This document shows, one piece after another, positions 21,832 to 32,880 of a stretch of DNA of 64,000 nucleotides. The position numbers were made by a program, and so were the translations under genes. Numbering within the stretch: the stretch's first letter is position 1; every line of letters starts with the position of its first letter. The stretch comes from Corythucha ciliata (Eukaryota > Arthropoda > Insecta > Hemiptera > Tingidae): positions 15,376,001 to 15,440,000 of the forward strand of contig CM075937.1 in NCBI GenBank assembly GCA_038030265.1, written 5' to 3'. The notes under the pieces are model-generated. The model made no database searches. It had not been told where the DNA came from and saw only the letters and a program-made list of their open reading frames with translations.

Positions 21832-24800
21832 CACTGAGAGAAAAAATGAGGCCTTCGGCGGTGAAAATACCAACGATCTTCTTTGAGTAACATTCTCCGG
21901 TGACTTTTTGTTCGGTGTGAAACCGTCGAGTAAAATTTCGGTAGTTTAATTCCGAACTTCGTCTTCAATGAGCCTATGTTCGGGGCCTAGGTTCTCCGGC
22001 TTATCTCGAGAAGTTCGGTGGCTAGTCCCTTGATATCGGTGCGCAACCAATCATGATCGGAATATACGCTTCCCTATAGTTCGGCAACCCGTCTTTTTGG
22101 GCAAGTGCCTTGTTTCTCACGTTCGGTGATATTCAGCATTAGCTCGCCGGTGTTTAGCGTTGAAGTTCGGTATGGCGGGAAACCCCCACTGAAATTCAGC
22201 GAGGGTGGAATGAGTCAGTAGAAAGGGGAATAATGGCCTATATTTCACAGTGAAGGTCAAACAAGGAGAAGTATGGCTCTATAAACTACAGCGCACTGTT
22301 TAAAATGCTTGTATTATCCTTTATATCGATAAAAGGGAATGAAATACATAGCACAATGTACAAGTAAATGGGAATAAATTACATAATCTGAAAACTAGGC
22401 TCACAATAACACGCATTCAATCATGCAGCATCACTATTATAATATTCTTGAAATAAGTTCATCCGTCATGATAGTCAGGAAGCGCCGTAAAACTCGATAA
22501 AAATTAATTACACCGAACTACACCAATCAAAATAATAATTTTAGTACTTGCCAATAACCGATACTTTCTTACGGTCACTCAACGCACACAATCACCACAC
22601 TGAACACTGACCTCGTGCTCTCCTCTTCCCTACTCAGTTAGAACTAGAAACTTCATTCCTCATCAACCACTCCACTGACCCCCCCCCCCCATCTTTTTTT
22701 TTCGTAGTTATTACTCAGTAGTTTCAAACCATTTCAATTCATTAGAATACCTGTTATTACAGTAACCAAGGGAGGGACTTTTTTTTTATTCAATCCAACA
22801 ACAAAAAGTCGCTTTATGACTCGTCCGAAGAGGAAAGTGAACCTTTCATAATGCAGTGACATAAAAAAAAAAAAACCTGAACGACTCATTTCGTGCATGG
22901 GAAAGCACAAAAGGTCCCCCAACAGTAACTTCTCATGATCGTTCCACTTTTTTGACTCTTCTTCAACACGGACATATTGTTTTTTTTTTTTTTTTTTTGT
23001 CATTTTATTATTGCAAGACAAGATTCGATTCGCCGGTGAGGAAGAAAAAAAAAATGAGAGGAGCTCTTTTACCAAACAGTAGCCCGTAGATTGATTCAGA
23101 TTTCATTACCGCGATAAAAATGCCGAGGTCTAAACTTTAATTTCCCCGTTGATTGATTTTTTTCTTCTTCTTTTTAACGGAAACTTCTGAAATGTCTTCT
23201 CATTCCAACTCTTAAGAGTTGACTGAACGAGAGGGGATGGGGGAGGGGTCGTGCTTCACACTCATAAGAATTTCAAATCATTTGTAAGACAATATTCATG
23301 AGAATAAAAGTTTGCTTCTTTTTAACACAACAAAGGACAACCCCAATCACTTCAAGTCCAGTTTGGTTGTTGAGGAGGGCGGTGGGGCGAGTGGATGAAT
23401 GTCACGATGAATAGTTGCCGGGGGAGGGGGGGGCGATTTTATTTCAACAATCAAAAAAGGAGTCTTGTTTAAATAAGCCCTTTTGAAAAGGATTATAATC
23501 AAAATATACGGATATTGTAATGTTAATCTTCTCCGCCCAAGTTTCTGATGGGTTCCCTTTTCCTTTCTCAGGCCATATTTATTGGAGCCCCCACCCGTCC
23601 ATGCCTTCAATAGAATAAATCAAGAATTGTTACAGGATTGCTAGGAAGAGTTGGTCGTAGTGGTCGTGTTGTAGGGGGGGGGGGGATTTGGGTGCCCATC
23701 CCTTTTCTGCGATTTTTTTTTCTCTTCTTTTAAATTAGAGCTCTGATTAGGGGGGTAAAAGGGTAAAACTGATGGTGAGCGGAAGGGTTTTTCAAGGGCA
23801 CCGAAGGGGTTGCTTGGTTGTGATTGTGGGGTGGGAAGGGTTAGAGTGAAGAAGAAGCCGGGAAAAAGGGGAAAAGGTTAGGTTGATTGGCCCACAATAG
23901 AATCCAATTAACTCACCCTGCCTCATCTCGACTCGCGTTTCCCCTTTTATCGTGGATGATGATGGTGTGGAGCGGTGGTACGGGCAGGGGTGGGGGGTGT
24001 TACCCTCTCCGGCCGACTCGTTATACTTTTAAGAGAACTCGTTCGCGCAATTTTGATTGTGTCTTCTGCCAACGAAATCCCCTCCTCCCCCTTCACAAAA
24101 CCCCACACCGTTCTTCGATTTCCTTATTTTTCTTCAGCTAAGCCTAGGAAAGTGTATTTTTCAATTAGACCCCCACCTCCACCCCTTCAAATTGATGTTG
24201 TTGTACGGGCTGCGGGGAGATGACTCAGGTTCAACACATTTCCATCAGATCGATCATCCCCCCCCCCATTACTCTTCCCACGTTTCATAATTTATAATTA
24301 CCCGTCGAAAATTTCATCACACTTTCCGATTGTTTCAATTAATTTGAACAAAAGTAAATCCAGCTTTAAAGAAGAAATCCCCCGTTCCTTCACCTCTCGC
24401 CCTTCCTCCAACTACAATGACATTTCCTCTAAACTGTTCCCTTTTGTTTAAAAAGAAAATAACGAGAAATCCTAAGCCCGCACTCGTCTCAAAACTAATT
24501 AAACAAGAAGGGCCCTAAAATTCAAATGAGTTAATTAAAGTCCTAGAGTGGGGAGGGGTAAACATTTGGAGTGGGGAGGGGTTAGAAAGGCGAGTTTAAT
24601 TATAAACAGAAGGAATATAGCAGTTGGGGACGGTTTTGTGAGTGGGGAAGCTGCTGAGATTGGGGTGTGTGCTGCGGGGCGGTGGCAAGGGGGGAAGGTT
24701 CCAGTTTTAAAGAGAGAAGGAGCACTTTCCGATGTCGTAAATCCGAGATCGGTAGACAGGCTTTTCTCCCCCTTCACCCCTCTCTCCTTCATCTTCGTCT

Positions 24801-27365
24801 TTCCATTTCGTACTCCATCCACTTACCATCTCTTCTAGTCAGTAATGTAGTTTCCCTGTATACTCTAATTCTCTTCAATGCACGAAGAGAAGAGGCTTCT
24901 TCAATGCCCCCTGGACATCCCCCACTACACTCCCATTCCCATCAACCAGAGGTTCCTACTTTTATTCATTCAATTCTTTTCCGTCCAAAACTTTTTCCTT
25001 CTAATACTTCTTCCTTGCGAAATAAGACGCCGCCTCTCAAACTCCCGCCCCCACACAACCCTTGGAGTATCCTCAACACACCATTTTTTTTTTTAATACT
25101 TTCTTTGATTCCAAGTCAAGCTTTGAACGCCAAAACTTATGAAATATAGGGGTACTATCCAAGTGATTCATAGAATAAGGCCGGAGATCGAGTGAAGGAA
25201 AAAGGATTTAGCCCTAAAATTGTGCCCCCTCCCCTCCGTCGCCAATGATCAGAATTCAATATTCTAAATGCATCCGGAGCTTGAAGGATGGCAGGTGTAG
25301 AAGGAGAAGAATAACTGTACAAGGAAACTCGTTACAGGAGGATTTTTTCCAATTTCGGTACGACGATGAGATACTATGGGAATCGAGCGTAAAAAAAAAC
25401 ACCTCGAGAACCTTTTCGATCACACAAATTTTAAATTTACCTTCAAGTTCAACGAATTCAGTAGGAAAACGAGACTATTTGTTCAACTAGAGCGGCACTT
25501 GTTCGCGCTCGTGCGAACATTACCCGAATATTCACGGGAAAAACTCATCGTAAAAATAATAATAAAAAAAAAATTGTTGAGACAAATCACTGAATACCAC
25601 CATGCAATTGCCCCCACAGCCACAAACTCACTAATCGAATGTCACCAGAGTCCTCCGGAGGTCCTCGCCCCTCTCTCAAACACTTCTGCACTGCCTTGTC
25701 TTTTTTTTTAACCCCTCCCCCCTGCCCCTCACGGCACCGCGCACACACACACATCGGATATTCCAATTATAATTGAACGTGTTAAAAAGCTCTCCCCTTT
25801 TGCACCGTTTGCCTTACAGCTCCACCCCCCCCCCCCGCAACACATACCATTTACCATCTCTTCCTTAGTGAGCCGAGAGAGAGCCTCGGGTAAAGAATAA
25901 TAAACCTCATTAGTCAGCCTTTCTGTTCTTGGACCAACACAACTGCTAATTGTGCCGCATTGTGATTTTCCTCTGACACAATGCTAGTATTTCTCTAATT
26001 AGTCGCTAACGAACGAGCACTCTCCCCTCTATTCACCCCTCGCCAATCCACTAAAGTCCTATTCAATCCTTTCTTTATTTATATTTTATTATAAAAGGAA
26101 TAAATGAATTCAGCGTTGTTGTTTTTTTTTGTGATGATCGTCATAAGTCAACGTACTTTTCATGAAGGTAAAATGTTGTTAAACACTAGATGTTTTAATT
26201 AGTTGAACTGTATGATTGCAACATTACGATTATAGGATTCATTACTTTTTAATTGGAAAATGTTGAAATTTGTCATCACAATCTTTAAAAAATATCACTT
26301 ATGTGTGTGTGAGAGTTATGTGATAGTGTGAAGTTAAACCCAAAATAAAAAAATAAATAAAATACTTCTGCCTCCCGTCTATCAACTCCTTCAATTTCAG
26401 ATTCTACCCCTACACCCCCAGTTTCGCCAAAGCCACTCGCTTTACCGTATTGTCTCGCTTCATGAGAGCAATTAGGGTTGATTGTTCCATTTAACGATTT
26501 AAGGGCGGTTGAGTGCGAGCGAGAGGAAACGATTATATAGAGTGAGAGGGATAGAACGACTCTCAGCGACCGCCAAACACTCCCTGCACCGCCACACCGA
26601 CCGACAACCAACCCATCATCATCCACCACCAGGGCCGTTGTCCGCCTTCTCTCTTTAACGAAAACTCTCCCTTATAGTGTAGAGAGAAGAGAGGAGACAG
26701 CGCGAAAAAGGGCTAGGAAGAAGAAGGGCAAGAAAAGGGGTTGGATGGCGATGGTGGGACAAGGAGGAGGAAGAGAAAATGAGAAAATAAATTGGCTGAC
26801 GGGGATAGATTGTTGTGTGTAGACGAGGTGGAAGAAAAAGGGAACAGTGTATGGGTGAAGGGTGGGTGGGAGTGAAGGGAGAAAAACGTCGTGGAAAACA
26901 GCGGGTTGGAAAAGAGTGAAGGGCAAGGGAAAAAAGTAGCTCGCGGGAGCAACCCCCTCCCCCACTATACATAGAAGCCCACCAACCCTTGAGCTTCGCT
27001 CCGTATACTATTCTTAACTTCTCTCCAACATTGCTTTAACTACTTTTTCGATTTGAGGCTTTAAAAAAACGCCTATCGAAAGAATTTATCCTTTTGCAAA
27101 GCCCAGGAGAAGTATTTTTCTTTGAGTATTTTATCAATTTAAATTGTCGTAATAGCCATGATGGGGAGGTTGGCATAAGTTTGATTTAACGCACGATCCA
27201 ACTGCATAGATCGTAGAGACTAATGAAATAAAGTCCCATAAAACCATTTGAACGTTTAACGATACGTCCCCCCCCCCCCCCACAAAACCACTAGCCACCA
27301 CCGACAGCTTACAATTTCCGGCTACAAAGGCACAGCGAAACACTCATAGTCAGACGACCAAAAGC
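21832..27365. other. Large unique intergenic block
   Basis: This is 5.5 kb without a tandem array. From 21832 to 22200 it is GC-richer, with repeated GTTCGGTG-like pentamers to octamers, and may be an old transposon. The rest alternates AT-rich DNA with C/T- or G/A-rich tracts and has homopolymer runs at about 22680 (C), 23676 (G), 24260 (C), 25827 (C) and 27268 (C). Frames at 24535-25150 and 26655-26972 are proline-, serine- or phenylalanine-rich translations of pyrimidine tracts and are not accepted as genes. Confidence 0.45.
25880..26010. promoter_or_regulatory. Possible enhancer: paired SOX-like and homeodomain sites
   Basis: GCATTGTG (about 25957-25964) and CACAATGC (about 25977-25984) form an 8-bp inverted pair with a 12-nt spacer. 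CATTGTG/CACAATG is the binding core of SOX-family factors, and inverted pairs are used by SoxE dimers. TAAT-type homeodomain cores (CTCATTAG, GCTAATTG, CTAATTAG) lie within about 60 bp on either side. This is a motif cluster seen by eye in AT-rich DNA where TAAT is common, so only the inverted pair is notable. Confidence 0.22.
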
Positions 27366-27369
27366 TGGT

Positions 27370-28385
27370 ATCATTACTTCGAAAATTTGGTTATGGCGAT
27401 GCCTAATCCGTGTGACATTCGCTTATTGAAGCGCTTCGAAATTGTGCTTCAAAAGGGCCAAAATCACTGCTTTTGGTTTCAGAACGATCCGAATCATTAT
27501 TCTGAACTAATCAATCCTGTGGGACTGGCTTTCGGATCAGCTAATGTCAATTTTTTAGATTGTTGAGTTGAGTTTTGAATTTATGGGGTCGAAGTCAAGA
27601 AATTAGGTGTTGTGAGAAGATCCAAACCCTTGAATTTCAGTTTTTTAAAGAACAAAACTCCCCAAAATTGACATTTCAACGAGCCAAAACTAGCTAAATT
27701 TTGTTTCAAAAGTGCCAAAATCGACGAAACCGGGGATTGTGAGAGCCAAAATGATGAAATCTGGATTTTGAATGAGCCACATCCGATTTTTTTTTTTTTT
27801 TTTTTTTTTTTTAGTAAGGCACGATTGTTATTAGGACCAGCCAAATCTGCGAAACAGCTTCAAGAGCGAAAACCACGAAATTTGGTTTTGAAAGGAATAA
27901 AATTACACGAAAGAAGGCGTTAAAATAGCAAAAAACCGTGAAATTGAGGGTTTGAATGAGCAAAATCTGTGATATTTGGTTACGGAAGAGCGAAAGTCGC
28001 GTGCAAAGTGAAATTTGTTTTGACGTAAATTCGCTATTCGAAAAATCAGTTTTTGAACTGTCAAATTAGCCTGTGAAACTGATTTCGGAAAAAGCCAAAC
28101 CCATGAAATTTGGTTTTTAATTAGCTAACACCTGTAAAATACATATAAAATGATGAAATTCCGGATTTGATTCAGCCAAATTCAGCAATTTGGTGTTTGA
28201 AGAGTCCAATTAGTTTTCTGAATTCACCAAATTTTTGAAACACATACATAATTTGTTTTTAGAAGGCGTGAACATTTTCGAAATTGGGGTTTGAAACAGC
28301 AAAAATTAATGAATTTGTGTTTCAAAGGTGCTAAATTTAGTTATGGAAGAGCGATAATCGCGATTCCAACAAGCCCTATCAGAAC
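27370..28385 (+). repeat. 30-bp tandem array, family C, forward
   Basis: The units run GAATGAGCCAAAACC, then GTGAAATTTGGTTTTG, for example at 27660-27780, 27850-27900 and 28080-28130. A T run of about 24 nt at 27787-27812 interrupts it. A longer similarity links 27975-28010 with 28325-28360 (both TTTGGTTA/TTTAGTTA ... GGAAGAGCGA-A-TCGCG), suggesting a 345-bp higher-order step. Confidence 0.85.
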
Positions 28386-29200
28386 TCGACTAGAAAACCG
28401 TCAATTTCACTCCGGAAACCTGCTACTTAGCCTAAAAACTGTCATTTTAATGTTAACATTGGAATTTATTCTTATAAAAACTGAGTTGCTTTGACCTCTA
28501 CAAAATCAATTCATCAGCTCAAAACACAGCTTAAAAATCGTCGAAACAGAATACGGCACGATCGACTGACTGAACGACATGATCGTCTCCTGTCTGAAAG
28601 CATGCATCGCGGATCGCGCTGCTGATGGAGTAACTGTTTTTCCAGTTCTCTCTTCTGGAAATTCTGTCCAAGTTAAATTTGAAATGATGCCACTCTGTGA
28701 CACATGAGGCTCGGCTACTGGCTACTGGTAATTAGGACCCTCGAAAATGGGCTATCTAGTACCAGAAGTGACCGTTTGCACGGTGCGAAACTGTTGTGCT
28801 AGTTTTGTTATTATAATTAAATTTTAAGCCGTGATGGCGATGGCGAAAGCTCGGGGGAAAAAGAAGAGGACCCTAAAAATAAATTTTCATCTGTCTATTA
28901 GCTAGTCCTTAAAATCTAATATTTCCGACCAAAAGTGTCCAATTCATTCCCCTGAAACCTTCAATTTATACTTAAAACGCCTCTCATTTATTTCAAAAAG
29001 TCATATCAAGCCCAAAATGCCCCAAAAACTTGAACTCAAACACGAAAATGAACATTTTCCATCAGAAAATTACAAATTTCTCCTGGAAATAGTCAAATTA
29101 GTCATTAAATGTCCAATTTTCCTGCAAATTACTTCATAAAAACACTGGATTTATGCCAAAAACTAGCAATAATACACCACCATCGCGCATCAAATTTTGC
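28386..29200 (+). repeat. Degenerate 21-bp array, family E-like
   Basis: From 28386, segments such as AAACCGTCAATTTCACTCCG, AAACCTGCTACTTAGCC and AAACTGTCATTTTAATG follow one another at about 21 bp. The pattern resumes at 28900-29180. A 200-bp non-repetitive island lies between (28530-28760). It contains a short ATG-started frame of 42 codons (28579-28707) of unknown meaning. The unit matches the better-preserved E array at 50.2-51.0 kb. Confidence 0.55.
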
Positions 29201-29269
29201 AAGAGAATAGATGGGACCCAGCCCCAAAACTGGATACATCGATTGGCCGTACAGTCCTTGGACTTGCGT

Positions 29270-29735
29270 TACTAAAATTGGGGTTTTAATGAGCCAAAAT
29301 CAGCGTGAGTTTGGTTTTCGGGCTAGCCAAACCCGCGAACAGATTTTAGAAACGAAATCTCTCAATTTCAACTTCGAACGATAAATTTTCCTCAATTTTA
29401 CTTCACCCAGAAATTCGAGGGTTTAAAAATTATTTTCAGACATGAATTACCGTTTTTCTCAATTTTAGGCTACGAATGAGTTGCCTGCAGAATCCGAGCA
29501 TTGACGTTATCCCAAGTTCAGATTGTTGTTTTTTCTCAGATTTATCCGCGAATGAGTGATATTTTTCAACTTCAGCCGTGAAATAGCGCTTTATTTCCTC
29601 AATTTTAACCAAGAATTGGCGCTTTTTCTTAGCTTTAGCCGCGAATTAGCGTTTTGTTCCCCAATTTTTTCCGCGAAATTAACTCTTTTTCTTAATTTCA
29701 TCCCCGAAATAGCGTTTTCTCTCAATTTTTACCGA
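29270..29735. repeat. C units (forward), then A units (reverse)
   Basis: 29270-29350 contains three C-type units (GAGCCAAAATCAGCGTG, then GGTTTTCGGGCTAGCC). 29380-29735 contains A units reversed (TTTTAGCCGCGAATTAGCG and variants), including the 90-bp segment duplicated at 21742-21831. A 93-codon frame across the A part translates to a decapeptide repeat (FSRELAFFLN-like) and is an artefact of the 30-bp period. Confidence 0.8.
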
Positions 29736-29736
29736 T

Positions 29737-29806
29737 ATTTGGTCAGTAGCGTACCGAGGTATAGGGTCAAGGGGGCGGACCACCCCGGGCCCCCTATAAG
29801 AGGCAA
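29737..29806. mobile_element. Probable DNA-transposon terminus fragment
   Basis: A GC-rich 70-bp stretch, AGTAGCGTACCGAGGTATAG followed by GGGGGCGG and CCCCGGGCCCCC, interrupts an A array exactly where the array changes orientation. Such 'agtggcgta...gggggcgg..ccccgggccccc' ends are familiar from DNA transposons in many animals, but I cannot assign a family from this fragment. Confidence 0.35.
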
Positions 29807-31015
29807 GCCCACAGCTAAAATGGAGAAAACACGCTAATAATTCAAGCCTGTTAAAGTGAAAAAATCGCGTCTAATGTAGGACAAAAAACCGCACTGATTC
29901 GAGTTAAAATTTGGGGAAAATGGCAAATTCACTACGGCAATTGCGAAAATTTCACCAAATAACCATTCGCACATAAAAAACAGAATAGATGCTAATTTGG
30001 GCAAAATTAGCAGAAAACGCTTTTTCACGGCTGAAATTGAGAAAAATCACTAATTTGATAAAACGCAATCCGTAGCTCCTGAAATATTCAAGGCTTAAAC
30101 TGAAAAACAGCGCTAATCCAACGTGGCTAAAATCACTAATTAGCGTAGATATTTTATTGTATTTTTTCGCTAATTTTCAGCTCAAATTGGGAAAATGTGC
30201 TAAAAATGGAGAAAAAGGCTAATCTGCAGGTGAAATTGGGGAAAACCCTTATTCGTTGCTGAAATGGAGGAAAATTGCTAATGCTAAAGATAGAAACTCT
30301 CCTGCGCTGCAAAAATTGAGGAAAACCGCTGCTTAAATTGACAAAACGCAAATGTGTAGCTTCCGTTTGGGGCTAAACCGAAAAAAAAACGCCGGAATAG
30401 GGGCCAATGCGGGACTAAAATGTAAATAAACGCAGGTATTATAGAAAAATTCACCAAATAGCTCTGTTTAATTTAATAAAAAAAATATTTTTCATCTCAA
30501 ATTGTGAAAAAAGTGATATTCCCTGCTAAAAATGGCTAATTTGCAGCTAAAATTTTGGAAAACGTCAGTTCGCGGATGAAGAGTGTTAAAATTTGAATTG
30601 TAATTCAAATGCGCGTCTTCTTAAGGTAACTTTTTTTCTAAAATTTCAGAAAACGACAAATTCTTGACCATACGTGAAAAAAAAAAAAAAAAAAAAGCGC
30701 TTACACAAGCTAAAACTGAAAAGAAGTGTCAATCTATACTTAAAAGTAAAACAAAAATACTAATGCGGTGTTGAAATGTATAAACAATAAAAAGCTAATT
30801 TGCGGCTAATATTGAGGAAATCAATAATTAAGGTTGGCTAAAATTAAGGGAAAGGTTATTCTGCAGCTTAAATTGAAAAAAAAGTGCTAATTCGCTGCCA
30901 AAACTGGAAAAAAAAATCGTCAATTGCAATTTTAGCACCGTAATACGACAATTCTTGGTTGCAATAAACAAAATTTGCTAATTCAATTCAGAGGGGGTTT
31001 CTCCTGGATGGATTC
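29807..31015 (+). repeat. 30-bp tandem array, family A, forward
   Basis: Typical A units (GGCTAAAATTGAG, then an A-rich stretch) are continuous from the putative transposon end to the SINE at 31.03 kb. An A20 run lies near 30677-30696, and a 9-bp palindrome (ATTTGAATT/AATTCAAAT) near 30590-30612. Confidence 0.85.
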
Positions 31016-31030
31016 GCTCTTTGCGCGGAC

Positions 31031-31150
31031 TTCCGGGAAGCTCAGTTGGTTAGAGCACCTGCCGCGAAACTAGGAGGTCGAGGGTTCGAATCCCGCCTTG
31101 GGAGCAATTTTTTCTTGGAGCTCAAAACAAATTAAAAAAGGTGAGTATTT
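31031..31150 (+). mobile_element. tRNA-like SINE head with near-perfect pol III boxes
   Basis: 31031-31104 folds as a tRNA. The acceptor arm TTCCGGG pairs (with G-U pairs) with the 3' end. There is a D arm with A box AGCTCAGTTGGTTAGAGC and a T arm with a perfect B box GGTTCGAATCC. The anticodon arm is imperfect (one mismatch, G instead of U at position 33; the loop would read CGA), which argues against a working tRNA gene. It is followed by ATTTTTTCTTGGAGCTC, the same module that follows the tRNA head in the 18.6 and 42.8 kb SINEs, so a SINE is more likely than a free tRNA gene. Confidence 0.75.
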
Positions 31151-31429
31151 AATTTTAAAGATTAAGTAACTTCTTCATTTTCAGCCTCCCACCCCACTCC
31201 GTCGAATTCACAGTTGTGACTAGGGCAGTGCGGTGATGAGGGCAGTAATCCCATAATTTTATTGTTCGTAGAAAGGATCTTCTAAACTCAATTAATTCAC
31301 GAGATTCTAATAGAACCTAAAAATCAATAAAACCAATTTGTTATTACATATGATTAGGTGCGTTTACATCTGGAAATTTTGTTTAAAAATTCCACCAGAG
31401 TTTGGTTCAACTATAGAAAGGCTATACTG

Positions 31430-31935
31430 TGCTGCTAAAATAAAGAAAAATCGCTAATTCGCGGCTTCTGAAGGCAAGTTTGATTATGCAAAAAAGTTGA
31501 AATTGCAAAAAAAAATCGCCTTATTTATTGCTATATGTGAAAACCCCGCTAATTCATCGCTAAAAGTCACGTCCAGTCAAATCCATAGCGTATGGTGAAC
31601 AAAAAATGCTAGTTTGTAGCAAAAATTGCCGCTTTTTAAAACCACTATTTTGCGGCTAAATTTAGGAAAAAAATTAAGAAACATGGCGCTTATTTTACGG
31701 GATAAATACGATACTTTGCTGCTAAAGTTGAGAAAAATCGCAAATTCAGAGGGGGGGGGGGCAAAACCGCTGATCTGCAGCTAATTAAGAAAAACGTTAC
31801 ACGCTGCAAAAATTGAGAAAAGCGCTAATTTGCAGGTAACGTTGACACGAAGCTCTCATTCGCGGCTAGCTCAAAAGCTCTATTGACGGATGTGTGAAAA
31901 TAGCGCTTATGCGTGGCTAAAATGAGAAAAGGCCT
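31430..31935 (+). repeat. 30-bp tandem array, family A, forward
   Basis: A units resume after about 280 bp of unique AT-rich DNA. They include a GCGGCTTCTGAAGGCAAGTTTG insert near 31462, the same linker that recurs in the 58-60 kb array, and an 11-nt G run at about 31751. Confidence 0.8.
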
Positions 31936-32880
31936 TAGAGGTTACCAATAGAGGTTTATATAGAGACTTGGAGGCTTCTTGAAGATTTCCACTTCGGACC
32001 TCGATAGGTGTAGGTCCACCTCTGCTCTGTCCTCTCTCTCTCTCCGGGGATCTCCTTGAGATGTGACCAGTACCTAGGCCGTCACCGGCCCTTACCTGGC
32101 CTGAACCCCATCTTTGGCTCGGATTCCCTTGCAGAGCCGGTCCAATCGCTCAGCCCGACCCGTTAGCCGCGGCTAGTCCTCTGCTCTGTCCACGAGCGTT
32201 AGCCACAATCAAACCATGAACTGGCAATTTTTTTGTCAACCGGAGATGCATTAGGACCATCATCGACGGACCGGTTTGGGCTGTTATAAGTCGGAAAAAA
32301 TCGTCCCAATCCGTTGACACGGCAAAACCTACAGTGGCCCACCCCCCTCCATGACCACAGAAGCTATCAGTGTCAACAATCAGACTGAGAGAAAAACGGT
32401 TACTATTCCATCGAACTGTAAACATTTCTGGAGATACCCCAGACGTTTCAAATCCAATTTTTTCTCGACAAATAGGATTCTGGTGCAAAATTTCGAGGTT
32501 TTTCCCAACTAATCAAACATTTAAAACACATTTCTAGTTTCTTGGGGGAACAGCCCAAATGATGGGTGAGAGGTATAGACGCAACGGCAGCTCAATCCGG
32601 CTCTGGGGTGAGAGGCAACTCTCCTGGTAAGCTCCACGACCCCATACCCCCTCCTCTCATCACTCTTGGAGGATGAAAGATTTGTTAGAGCCTCAGGCCT
32701 CAGGGCGTTGATGTTTATCAAGTCTCTCCTGGTCATTCAAAGCATAACAGAGTAAAAATATTGAACCTTTCTAAAAAAATAAAAATAACGACGCAGTGAG
32801 GAGCGGTTTTTGCGACGCTGTTCGGTGGGGGTTCGGGCCTCGAAAAATAAAATAGTTAATTAGCGGCTTAGAAGTATTAC
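31936..32880. other. GC-richer unassigned segment
   Basis: This is distinctly richer in GC than its surroundings, with a CT microsatellite near 32030-32043. Minus-strand frames of 112 (32150-32488) and 71 codons (32521-32736) are open but their translations match nothing I recognise. The duplicated words CTCTGCTCTGTCC (about 32018 and 32179) suggest an old transposon or gene-fragment insertion. Confidence 0.35.

Noticed and set aside
24667..25149. 160-codon plus-strand frame
   Set aside because: It translates C/T-rich sequence into Pro, Ser, Leu and Phe runs. Overlapping frames are equally open, which is typical of pyrimidine tracts.
31031..31104. Functional tRNA gene
   Set aside because: The anticodon arm has a mismatch and lacks U33, and the head runs into the same body module as the other SINEs.
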